Origin: Acanthochlamys bracteata
Taxonomy: Eukaryota > Streptophyta > Magnoliopsida > Pandanales > Velloziaceae
Assembly (NCBI GenBank): GCA_019914995.1
Contig: CM034128.1
Span: 10,621,501-10,685,500, forward strand
Direction: 5' to 3'
DNA length: 64,000 nt
Shown here: positions 21,878-33,200 of the stretch, in pieces
Numbering within the stretch: position 1 is the stretch's first letter
How the letters are laid out: each line of letters starts with the position of its first letter
The notes under the pieces: model-generated
Seen by the model: the letters and a program-made list of their open reading frames with translations, nothing else
Database searches by the model: none
Told to the model about the DNA's origin: nothing
Position numbers and translations under genes: made by a program

Positions 21878-22345
21878 TTAATTTGGGGCATATTCATTGA
21901 GGTCATCATCAATGTTATGGACATCTTCGATTTCCTCGTCATCATCTAATTCACTGTCTCGCTCCTCCTCCTCCTCCTCCTCCTCGCCTTCATTGGCGCT
22001 CTCAAAATCCTCAACGGCTGCCTGACCTGGTGGGATATCTAGCCCAGGTGGCGGGAACGTGATATGATCTTCGACCGATGACGTCTTCCTGTTCTCGTCG
22101 GTGTAGTCCGGTAAGGGGCAGAGTCCTGAATCTATAGCATAAACATCTTCAGACAGCGTCAAGTAGTGATCGTAGATTTCCTGGCTACTACGGTGCGGCA
22201 GGTACTTCAACAGTGCAGCTTTGAACCCAGTGTTCTCGATCCCTTCGTGCTCTGCCAATGCATTTTCGAATATTTTGATCTCTTGAAACGACCACGGCTC
22301 CACTCCATTGCCGTTGCCGTTCACCTGAGACCCGTTTCCTGCCAT
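21878..22345 (-). CDS. Single-MYB-domain protein with acidic C-terminus, relative of the DIVARICATA/RADIALIS group
   Basis: One exon, 155 residues, ATG at 22345. A SANT/MYB-like domain at about residues 14-75 has EPWSFQEIKIFENALAEHEG, then LKYLPHRSSQEIYDHY and LSEDVYAIDSG, followed by PLPDY, the end typical of the first MYB domain of DIVARICATA-type proteins. It is divergent in the same way as the gene at 15822-18086: the helix-2 Trp is replaced (FKAALLKYLPHRS). No SHAQKYF domain follows. Instead there is a Pro-rich segment and a run of eight Glu within a strongly acidic tail. It may act like RADIALIS, as a one-domain competitor of two-domain partners, or as an acidic activator; both are inference. 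It is probably an old relative of its neighbour that lost or never had the second domain. A TATA box lies about 110 bases upstream. Confidence 0.82.
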   Translation of the reverse strand: MAGNGSQVNGNGNGVEPWSFQEIKIFENALAEHEGIENTGFKAALLKYLPHRSSQEIYDHYLTLSEDVYAIDSGLCPLPDYTDENRKTSSVEDHITFPPPGLDIPPGQAAVEDFESANEGEEEEEEEERDSELDDDEEIEDVHNIDDDLNEYAPN

Positions 22346-22452
22346 CGAAATTAATAAGAAAAAAAATAGTAGAAATTAAAAGATTTCAACTAACTAACTA
22401 GCTAGGGATTAATATTTTTGCAGTGAGCAAAATGGGTGCCGAACTCCGGCGG

Positions 22453-22460
22453 TATTTATA
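22453..22460 (-). promoter_or_regulatory. TATA box of the single-MYB gene
   Basis: TATAAATA on the minus strand, about 110 bases before the ATG at 22345, a normal plant spacing. Confidence 0.6.
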
Positions 22461-25104
22461 GCGAAGAGATGAACAGAAAACCCGTGCCACGTAGGAATGA
22501 AGTGGGTCCCGGTGAGAAGAAAGAATACAAGAACATGCACAGAATCACATTTACTGCAAGCGAGCGTTTTTCGGAAGAAGATGACGTAGGTACTTGGTGG
22601 TTATCTGGTTTCCAAATTTGCCCCTATCTCGGTGGTTTGCAATTTAATCAAGTCCGGCCTGCATGCAAAGGAAGGATTACCGCTGCAGCGCACTAGCGCT
22701 AAGAAGAGTAGCTTCGATTCACGATTGACTGACACGTGGATGGAGTTATTTGTGAGTGTGGGCTCCGACGAGTTTTCCGGTCGTCGTTTACCGAGAAGGG
22801 TTGGTGGCGTGGGTTTGCATGCCTGACATATCAGAGAAAGTAAGGTTTGAGTTTCAGACAGGGGGGGTGCGAACGTGGTTTCAACGTAATAATCCAGTTA
22901 AATGGTTAAAAAAGAAAACTTATACATGTTACCAAATTGGAAGAGAAGGCTAGTATATGCATAATCTTATACATTGATTTAATTGACAAAAATAATTCAT
23001 AGGTATCATATAATTTTGAAGATATATGTTATATATTAATTAAACTAAGACTATTTTTATAATAATGCTAATTATATATATATATTATATTTTTAAATTA
23101 TAATTATAAATAAAATAAAATAATTTAATATTTTAGCTATTAGTGATGTTTGAATATTGACAAAATATTATTAGCACATGTCGAATAGAATATCTAATGT
23201 CAATTATTAAATCGTTTTTTGTGAAACTATATGTCAGTATGTACAAAAATTTAATAGATTTTGAATAAATTTATCATTATTTTATATTATTTATTGTATC
23301 TGATAAATATCTGACGTCAATCATATAATATAGTTCATAAAATTTCTCGTTAGCGGTCGGTATAGTTTTAATGAAAGAATGTGATAGTTAATTTTGTCGT
23401 TTAGAGTTAAAAACAATGCGTGACGTATTTTTTAACTTATATTTAATTCGCTCGCACGTGATTCATGTGCAAATTTGCAAGGAATAATTATATACCGGCA
23501 TGTTTTAAAATATTTATTATCTAATATGCAACATAAATTTTAATTGATAAATAATTTTCTTATGAGTTTTAATGTACGATAGGTGATAATGTGCATTATA
23601 TTTTTATATAATCAGATATGTTTCCGATGAAACTTACAACATTTTTTCTATTTACTTTTAGCCTCAATCGCTAAATTATAAGTACTTATATATATATGTT
23701 TGTATAATTTTATATTATTTGGTAAGTAATTAAATTTGGTTTGTCTATAAATGTCGGAGATATACAATAATATAACGGTAGTTTGAATACTAAAATATGT
23801 CATATATTGTCGTTAACTGATATACCATTTTGACATTCTATCTTGTCTTTAAGTGTAGATATAATTATATCGCTAATTGGTAATTTTTAAGAATAGTTTA
23901 AAATATTTATTTATTTTATCTATTCTTATTTTTCTTATAATTTGTAAAAACTAATCGCAAAATTTTCCTTTTATATCATATTTTTTTCGAAATACATATT
24001 TTTAACATTAGTTTATAGAGTTTAAATATTTATGGTATATCAATAAAACAAAAGTAACACTTTTAACATATATAAACTACTTACTGATTTTATACGATCC
24101 TGTTCACGACATTTGTGATCAAAATGTCAACCATAAAAAGTTAATTTCTTAGTTCGTGCAATTGCTTTCAGAGATTTTTAGAGTTTATATTACAGGTAAG
24201 ATCCAACTTGAAGAAATTTTCACTAAACAATGTCTGAAAACAGCAAAATCTTTTTACAATGATCACAAAATTCAATCAATTAAGTTTTTCTTTCAAGTTG
24301 CCCTTGAATTGAACATCTATTTGTGCATGAGAATAAGTAAAATTAATGAAATTGTGGAAAACTATAGAGATAAAAGCAGGTAACTGAATGAGATAGAGAA
24401 TTTCGAAGCCAAATTGCAAAGTCAAGATAAAAGTTTCAATGGATGCATTTAAGTAGCTTTAAATTAACTTTTGACTTTTGGTAATTTCCATCCTGCGTTT
24501 ACATCTGAAAAACCAAACAAATCGCAACATAAAGAGTCCTACTAAAAATATTTAATGTTCATTAACTCAACGTGGTGAGAGTTTACAGTATCCGCCCAGA
24601 TCAGTGAATAAAGGGTTGTGCTGCCATTAAGAAAATCGGATTTACTATAACCTGTCTAATTAAAGGCTCCAAAACTATTACAACCATGAGATTCATAGTA
24701 GTAACAAGACCATTACAGTCCTACTTCATCTATTTAAATTGTTCCTTAAAGAAACTAAGGTAATTCATAGTATTAAGAAAACTAATCTGTACAGGAAACT
24801 GCTGGCATGATAAAAATGGGAGTTTTGTGCTTTCTTCCGATTCTTCTTCTGCAGCAGGACATCCTTTTTTTGTCATGTCCTCAGAATTTGGAACCTATTT
24901 AGTGGCAGTGTCAATGTTTGCAGTATCATTGTAGTATACTAGTGTATAGCTTACATAAAACTGAATGCTATTAGTTCTGTTTCAAAATATTGTGAATTCT
25001 TCAAATGCAAATTGGATATTCCCTGCTTGATAGCGAGATGTACTTAAAACTTTCAGACAGAAACGAAAAATTGGACCATCTGCTGTCTTACTACAATCTG
25101 CTTT
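22461..25104. other. Intergenic AT-rich region
   Basis: Promoter side of the 22345 gene, followed by about 2 kb of AT-rich DNA. I see no protein family, RNA gene or complete transposon. 24140-25100 is somewhat less AT-rich, but no recognisable peptide was found. Confidence 0.45.
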
Positions 25105-25377
25105 CAGTTTGAGCGTGTTTCAAATGCACTTAACTAAGCTTTGCGAAATTAACTTTTGTGAAAGTAAAATTTGGTGAAAAATCAAGTTCGTTAAAATAAA
25201 ATTCAGAATGATAATTTGAAACAAATAAATAAAATTTAAAATTAAATTTTGGTAGAAATAAAATTCGATATGAAAATAAAAGTGAAATTCGGAGGGACAA
25301 TTGAAACACGTGAAATGACCGAACTTAAAATCTGAAAAGAGGAAGTCAAAGATTGGTGTATTTGAAATAAACCCTTC
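25105..25377. repeat. Small MITE-like element
   Basis: The left end GAGCGTGTTTCAAATGCACT and the reversed right end AGGGTTTATTTCAAATACAC form imperfect terminal inverted repeats of about 20 bases around a non-coding AT-rich core. It lies downstream of the MCD1 stop. A target duplication was not resolved. Confidence 0.6.
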
Positions 25378-25766
25378 ATCAAGGGCTTGCATGCAGCATA
25401 CCTTATGTAGTCTTGTGCTTGCCAGGTTTAATGGGAACTAACTAGAATGCACGAAAAACTTCTACTATTTACTCGTTCAGCTAAAAATTCAACTATTTCA
25501 TTCAGTTCTATTGAAAACAATGAACGAATTGTACAAAAGACACATCTATCTTTTGCCAAATAAGTGCAGTATAATACACTGCAACCAGCACACATGAGAA
25601 ACTTTGCCACATCAAACTCGATTCGCTGCTGGGCATGCTCTGCCAAACACAAAATTTTCTTGCAGATTGCAAACATATTCATATTCATAATCGCATGTTC
25701 TCTCAGAAAAGATTTATGCAGGACAACTAAAACTGAGAACAAGTATCATTACTTGACCATACTCGA

Positions 25767-27654
25767 TCAGTTGGCTGGAGATGTGTTTCCGCTGTCAGAG
25801 GATTCTGAATCCCGATTAGGCTTGATGTCAACTCCATCATTATGCTGACTGGAAGAGAAACTGGAATCTTGACTCAATGGTATTTCTAGATCACGGAAGC
25901 TGCTTTCGTCGACCATTTCATCATCCAACTTCTGCTCCTGTGAAACGAACATAGGATATATAACAAACAACCAAAAAAATGCAAAAACAATTTTATTGCA
26001 AAGTGATGTCCTTACACTCTGTAGCTGCTGCAACTTCCTTTGCAGTGCTTCATGCTCAGCTTTGACACGAAATGGAACGCCACACTTCTGATGGACGTTT
26101 TGTCGGGCCAAATCCTCATCTATGTCCATGACTGTTGTCGCAAATGGGTGATTGGCAGGAATCCATCTGACATCACCTGGGTCAATATTCGGTGGTATTG
26201 CATCCCCTTCTTTCAGAAAAATTTTTGGCCTCTTCCACTCATAGGCACGCGATCTTCTCTTCTGATGTTTTGATTGTTCCTCCTTTGTAAGGGTTACAGG
26301 AGCTAAGCGATAAACCTTTCCACACACCTCAACAGTCGAATCATTCTTACTGATCTTCACCAGGGGGTTATTGAAGGGGTCATCGTACCTCAAAGGCTTC
26401 GAGCTGTACAAGGAAGAGCGTATATATCCAGATTATCTAATAAGAATTGACTGCAATTTCTTTACTATTTCTCAAAGACATTTATCTACACAATTCATTT
26501 CTAAGTCAACAATACTTAAAAATATTCGACCTAATGCTCAGAATCATGGGAGTTGAAACATGCAGCTTACTAAACTTGATATCTGTGTGATAATTATATG
26601 ATCTACAGTGTGATAGTAGAATTGGCATCCTATTAATAAGGATCCATCATACAGCTCCAAATTAACATAATAAGCACATGCTTGCTAAAAGGAAAACAAC
26701 AACAATGACGATCATTGCTTACTCAAAGAACTAGCTGAAAGCCAGATATTATCAAACCTTGTTACTTGAAACTAATTTTTCTACCTTAAATGCTTTCAAA
26801 GAATGGAAGGAATCATTACTTCCAAAACAATTATTTACTTGACAGGAGGACATACATGCCTCTTCTATCAGATTTCAACTGGCCACGTCTCACAAGATCA
26901 GCAATGGATCCGTGCTGGTACTGCCCATGACTGCTTGAGATGACTTTTCTCATGACAACTGCCATGAAAGCAAACATAACACATATACCCAGAGCAACTT
27001 TTGAGTCCATGTTGCTTTTCATCTGAAACCAAAAAAAAGAAAGCCATAACTATTACCTTAATAAAAATTCACACACCAAATTAACTTATAAAAATAAGTA
27101 AAAGCTATAAAAAGCTAATCATTGCAGCTACAAGGATGCATCAAAGATTATGCATATTCAACATAGTTGTAACTCTACTTCATTCCAGTAATGCAGAAAA
27201 TGCATTACAGTATTAATCTTTTCGCAAAATCTATATCTCTGAAAAGTAAATACAGAATAAACGAAGAAAACCGACCGCACCCACGATACAGCAGGCTGCA
27301 TAGCAACAACCATCCCTGGCATTGAGCTAGTTTTCTTTCCTGGATCCAATCCACTTCCACGTCTCCCCTCGCTAATTGACTCATCTTGACAACTATCAAC
27401 AGATTCAACAGAATCCACAGAAAGCCTAATAGCTGATCTCCAATTTCGTCTCAATCTACACGAATTCAATCTTCTGAACGGTTTCAGCTCAAAATCCCCA
27501 TTCTACATTGAAACCAATTTAACATTACCACAACAAATTGACACATGCTACAAGATTAGAATGCTAATATTAGGGAAGAACTGGAGATGATACATACACG
27601 AAGAGAACTAAATCGAAGATTGGAAATTGAGATTGTAGCGGGTATTGCAGCCAT
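25767..27654 (-). CDS. MCD1: MULTIPLE CHLOROPLAST DIVISION SITE 1-like protein
   Basis: Five exons join in frame: 27654-27598, 27502-27281, 27022-26856, 26403-26016 and 25937-25767, giving 334 residues (Arabidopsis MCD1 is about 349). The N-terminus is rich in Ser and Arg and lacks acidic residues, like a plastid transit peptide (MAAIPATISISNLRFSSLR). Exon 3 starts with a single membrane span (VALGICVMFAFMAVVMRKV, about residues 100-118), then HGSIADLVRRGQLKSDRRG. The conserved stroma-facing part has SKPLRYDDPFNNPLVKISK, CGKVYRLAPVTLT, RRSRAYEWKRP, VRWIPANHPFATTVMDIDED and a short coiled segment (AEHEALQRKLQQLQS). The C-terminus is Ser/Asp-rich. In Arabidopsis MCD1 sits in the inner envelope and, with the Min system, restricts FtsZ ring placement. 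The call is strengthened by the neighbour: FKBP18 lies directly upstream, as At1g20810 lies close to At1g20830. Confidence 0.8.
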
Positions 27655-28501
27655 TGATTTGAAGCTCGGTCAAGCAGTATGAAAAATTCTAGTGTTCTCC
27701 AGAAAATTTCTCTCCATTTTTCCTTTGTTTTTTTCTTCCTCTGTTCATCATTAAAAGTGAGGATTTCGATTTCTGTAATTAGGGCTGTGTGAGTTTGCAA
27801 ATTGAGGATGAAGGTTTATAGTATTTCATAATGGGGGCTTAGTTTAATTTTTTTTGAGTTATGAAAAATAAATTATTACACAATTTTATTGGTAGTTATA
27901 AGTAAATATTAAAGCCTCTGTATCTATTTTAAAGTAAGAAATAGAAAAATGGTTACTAAATTATCTTTTAATTGTTAATATAGTTGGTGTGAGGGAGTTC
28001 TTACGATTCATTTTCATTTCAATTTATATTTTTAATAAATTTTTTAATAATTTTTATAAAATTTTTAAATTAAAAAAATAAAAAATTTACGTCTAAAATT
28101 TTATTATTAATTATTTGTTTAGATTAGAAAAATTCGTTTCTAGAAAACTTCTTTTAATATTATTAATTGTATAAAAATATTTTTTTTATAAGTACTCTTA
28201 TCTATTTTCAAAGTTAAAAATAAAAATAAAAATAGAGTTTTAATCTGTGGAGTCTTCTTAGACCAAGACTCAATTCTGAAATGTTTATATTCACTTTTAT
28301 AAATCTAATTTGATAAATTTAAATTCCAGTAACTCATTTTTAAGAATTTTATTTTTCAAAAACTAAATTCCGTCTCACTTTCAAAAACTAACTTCCGTCT
28401 CACTTCCCATGCAACTAAACGCGCCCTTACAAAAAAGAATCATCCGAGTAAGAAAAGAACGATTAGCTACAGTGCGGTGCTCTTTGCTGGCAATGTTTCT
28501 C
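27655..28501. other. Intergenic region between FKBP18 and MCD1
   Basis: Contains the MCD1 promoter side and the FKBP18 3' region. About 27840-28430 is AT-rich with repeat-like words (TTTAAAATTTT..., and an end reading AACTAAACGCGCCCTT near 28420, similar to other MITE ends in the window). No gene was seen. Confidence 0.45.
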
Positions 28502-29685
28502 CTACTTCTCCGATAGCGGCGCGATCACTTGTAACAGTTCAATGTTCATTTCAAAAGTTGCTCCGGGCTGCAAACCATAAGTTGCACAGCTTGTCAGCAT
28601 GGACCGGCGTCAAAATGGCGTAAACATGTTGAATGAACACTGGTAAATAAATAAAAGTTATGACGGTTACTGGAATTTCGTTCATTCCCTTTTGCCCATA
28701 ACCAACCTCTGGAGGAACTATCACAGTTCTCTGGAACAAAGCAGAATGAAAATTTAGTGAAAGTCCCATTAGAAAGATGTTAATTTAGGAACAAAACTGA
28801 AGGGACCTCTTTGCTTTTACCTTCCCTCCGACTTTCATTCCTTCAGTTACTGTGTACAATGCTGCAGGAGGCTTTGGAGCTGCCTGAGCTGAATAAAGAC
28901 CATTTGCATTCTCTATATATTCGCGTTTTCGTTCCTTTCCAGGTAATGATCCGACAACAAACTCATATGGCTACTAAATCACAGAAATCATGTCAAACAT
29001 AGATTCTCAAATCACAAGTTTTAACAAATGGTACCTGAGCAATAATGCGGTTGCCAGCTAGAAGTTTAGATTCACGACTTGAAACTGCAGTAATTCCTCG
29101 ATAGATACAGTCAAAATGGACCTGCAAAGTTAACGTTTGTTCCGCTAATTAATGTTCCTTACTAAAGAATCTAAGATAATTCAAAGCAGTAAAACTAACC
29201 TGTACAGAAGAACCTTTCTCTGCTACAGGACCTCTTCCCTCGACAAGATCATAATACTTCAGACCATCAGCTGTAAGAATATGGATTCAAGAAAACAACC
29301 AGGAATTAATAATACTAACAAAAAAATGAAATACTAAGCCAGATAAAGTTCAGCTGTGATTTCTACTTCTAATTGAATCAAGTTTAAAACGGAAAAAAGA
29401 ACTTAAGTTGAAGGGAAGAGGGTAGAACCAACAGCTTGTGGTGTATTCTTCCAGAGGTATGTTCTTCTTAGCCCTTCTCTCCCTGGCATTTGATGGAAGT
29501 GCAGCAAGGCCAACGGACAGAACTGGTATCATCAACAAGAAATCTCTTCTCGAAGTAGGACTGGAAACTTGAGCAGATTCCGATTCTAATCTAAGCTTCA
29601 CATGGCTTGTTGCTGTCTTCCCGGCAACGGAGGGAAGAAGAGTCGAATGAAGCCGTCTGCAGATGAAGCTTTTCAAAAAAGCCAT
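28502..29685 (-). CDS. FKBP18: FKBP-type peptidyl-prolyl isomerase, chloroplast lumen (FKBP18-like)
   Basis: Six exons join in frame: 29685-29433, 29270-29200, 29121-29035, 28970-28821, 28730-28671 and 28567-28502, giving 228 residues (Arabidopsis FKBP18 is about 232). The N-terminus looks like a bipartite lumen-targeting signal: a Ser/Arg-rich stretch, then TSRRDFLLMIPVLSVGLAAL (twin Arg plus a hydrophobic core) and PSNARE. The FKBP domain follows: DGLKYYDLVEGRGPVAEKGS, VHFDCIYRGI, PYEFVVGSLPG, EGMKVGGKRTVIVPPEVGYG, and ends PGATFEMNIELLQV. It carries the insertion KREYIENANGLYSAQAAP typical of this subfamily. The first donor is a weak GT (GTTGGT), chosen because it alone preserves frame. 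Lumenal FKBPs are thought to help fold or assemble photosynthetic proteins. Confidence 0.9.
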
Positions 29686-30222
29686 AGCTTGTAGAATGGT
29701 TGGAGGAGGGCATCTTACCTCTAATCCAGTTTCATACTTTCATCAATGAATTTCATAAGAATATCCCTTACTAACATTAACTCTTGAGCCATCACTGGAA
29801 ATTCCAATATGACCCTTGCGGCTAGTTAGTTAAGTACAGGATCCAAACTTTACACACATCTCTGTCAAAAATGTTGCTATAAGTTACAAGAAATTCAAGT
29901 TTGCTAATACTATTACAAGCAGTCGCTAGAATGAAATTTCTAGACCGCTAAAGGAGGTCGTAATTCTCATGCATTTGTACCGCAGTTGTCAATTTGAGAT
30001 CTTTTAAGACCTCAAAGAAGGCATGAAAAGCCGCTCGTTCCAGGCTTCACAATTACATTTCAGGCTGGTATTACTTCGGTCTACGTTCTGCTGGTGACAA
30101 CAAAAGGGTGTGTATGTATTCAGGTATTCTTGCCTATGATCAGCTATGCGAAAAATCAAGTATACATTTCTTGTGAATCCAGGTGCTGAAGTAAGTCGTC
30201 ATGGAAAGAATTTGCATAGTAA
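29686..30222. other. Intergenic: FKBP18 promoter side and MLO 3' region
   Basis: No open frame of interest or recognisable repeat. Confidence 0.4.
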
Positions 30223-33200
30223 TCATATCTGAATCAACGGATTCTGTTGTTTTGGACTTTTTGATGTGTTTTGTTCTCCGATAGGTACCATATGCTCCAT
30301 TGATCCAGTAAGTAAGTCAGTATGACTAAATGAAATTAAGGTAGCGTTTGATGAATCAATGCCGTGGAGCTCCAATTCAGCTGCTTCGGTTGAGTGCCTT
30401 CTCCTTGAAGGTGTTTGGTTCAGGGCAGCAATTCCTGTTGCTTTTAAACGTTGGACAGGAGTAGAAGAAGCAGGTGGGCTTCCTCTCGGGCTTCCATCGG
30501 GGGACCTGTTTGGAGACGATCCCTTAGGTTGTTTCTTCTTTGCTTGTTGGTGCCATTTTCTAAGTGCCTTAGATGTCTGTTCATCAAAGATGGACCTCTT
30601 CATCTGTGATCCCATCTGAAAGAGTGAAACATTTGTTTGTTATTCACTGAGAAAATATGACATGACAATGGTTTTGACAATGCTCTGAGCTTTTAACAAT
30701 AGGAAAAGTTTTGGAATCCCTGACGTGAAGAAGTCCTTATAATCCCTACTTTATGCTTGTTGTCTCCTTGCCTTAAGATAGTTTTTTCAAGACTCGTTGA
30801 CATAGTAGGGGTAGATGAATTCATACCTGGGATACAAGAGCATAAAGTGGAAGGGTAATATAACTACAAAGAAATTGAACAGCTACTCTGCAGAAAACAA
30901 AACACGAACAACTGTGAGTCACATATTAATATCATTAATAGTTGGCATCAGAATATGCTGGTTTTGCTAAGAAATTCCTTAATATTGAATTCTGCAGACT
31001 TAAACGATTAAGGATTGCAAAATTTACCATACTCACCCAAGACACATTCTAATAATGATAACATGAATATTTTCCTGGAAGCATGAATGAAGCCCAAACT
31101 CATACTGCAAATAGATTATGAGACTTAATAAGCTACACAGGTTTTAGAGTTTAAAAAGCATGGGGTAACTGAAAAATTAGGAATTACATAAAAGGCAGCC
31201 AAAAAGTACTTACCCATATCCAGAGGAAGTATATTATTTGAAACGCATTCTGCAAAAAATTGTGAAAAAAATTTCAAATTTCTTATGATAGGTTTTAAGA
31301 TAAAAAATTCAGTGAACATAACAGACGATAAAAGTTAGGTCACTACTGCATAGGAGAATGTGTAAACATACTGATTTTTTTTCAGATTTCAAAGCAATTG
31401 CAATTTTTATGTTAACAGATTTAATAGCAACATGCAAACAAGCTCGATCACGCAGGAGAACCATCTACCTTATGGGAGATGTTTACCTGAAACAATGTAA
31501 AATGAATGAGAAACAAGACTAAGTGAGGTCGACCAAACCAAAAGTGGCTGTCATTTAGTTGAACCAAAGGCATTCCTTGTATTACTGCATGTCTCTCTAT
31601 GATTTCAAGAGCCATTGTTGTGATAATTGCCTGAAGCTTTGTACCAACTGCCAAGATAATCTGCTAAACCTATAAACAATCATAGAAATTGATAGTACAA
31701 ATAATATAACAGTTTCATGTAGGAATTTCTTACTATCATGGGAGTAACTGAGATCCAGAACATTGTTTTCCATCCTTGAAAAGAAACGGAAAATAAATGA
31801 ATAGATATTCATAAACAGGACTACTAGCATCCAGTTTCCTAAGAGTATCTCACCATTGACATTAAGGAGCAAGAAGATTACTGCAGAAGCCCATAAGGCA
31901 GGGCTGGAAGAAACAAATTTCAGAATAAAGATGTGAAAGTAGAAATTTGGAGGACTAATAAGACTAGCTGGGGCACTAAACTGATAACTATTGCTACAGC
32001 ACAAAAGGAAATTACAATGAGGATACAATTTATTTACAATAGATACCTTATACCAACAACTACCTTGAAGTCATCCTCAAGTGACCTTTTTATATAGTTT
32101 CGGAAATCAAATTTACTTCCAGGGGTTAAATGTACCTGTAAAAATGATGAAGTAATTCATTACAAAAATAGCTAATATCACTCATAATAGTTATATCAGT
32201 TGTACAATGGGCTCACGCTGATAAATCCGTGGCGCATGGCTAGATAATCAGCCTTGCGAACAGAATAAAAGAACTGGCGAAAGAAGCTCACCTGTGAGAA
32301 AAACGAATGTTCAAGTTAGTGATAGAGCTGAAGATTAACACTGAATTATTATCACAGAGATTTTTACGGATGATTTATGTAAGGCAAGTCTCATTAGAAG
32401 GTTCTTACTAAATAAAACGAGACCGGCAGCTTGTTCCAGAAGCTTGTATGCTGTCTCACAAATGACGTCTCATGAGAAAGTCTAAATCTTGAAGGATCTG
32501 CACAGTTATTCAGCTAATTAGCAGTTGTAACCATCAAAAGGAGAAGACATTTTTTTGAGAACTTTAGAAGTACCATTGTAAAGGTCATTATTAGTTGCTG
32601 TGTCCGGTTCCCATTCTTTCCATCCTCTTATCTAAATCAAATAGTAATGTAGACAAAAATTTTAGATAGCAAACTCAAACACTAGATTAAAAACAAACAA
32701 GACATCAAGTTAGCGCCTACCTTTGCTCTTCCAAGGGTCATTGTGATAGCACTATACATCACATGGAAAACAGCTAAGAAAAAAATGAAGATGTGCAGCT
32801 GATGCAGCCCATTTATTGAAACAAGTGACACCTTTCCCTGTTCATGCAAGGCAGATATTTAAAAAGACTTTCATGATAGTTTCTCATTGAAGAACTTAGA
32901 TAAACAAAGAGCACAAGCGACCATCGCATGAATTCGGCGTACAAGGCACTAAAAGTGCTGCACGTTTAACTTGATATATAGTATGACACAAGGTATGTTT
33001 CAACTTCACATTTAAATATGAGGGAAATTTCATAAAGAAAGTGCACAATAGCTGTGACAGAAAAAGTTTAGATGTTGAAATCTTGAACACTTTTAGATAT
33101 AACAGCATCTAGTGTGTGTTTCCAAAGTTTCCAGGAAGGGTGCAAACATTCATTCTCCATAAATAACATAAACAACATGGAATTCTAGAAACATAAAACT

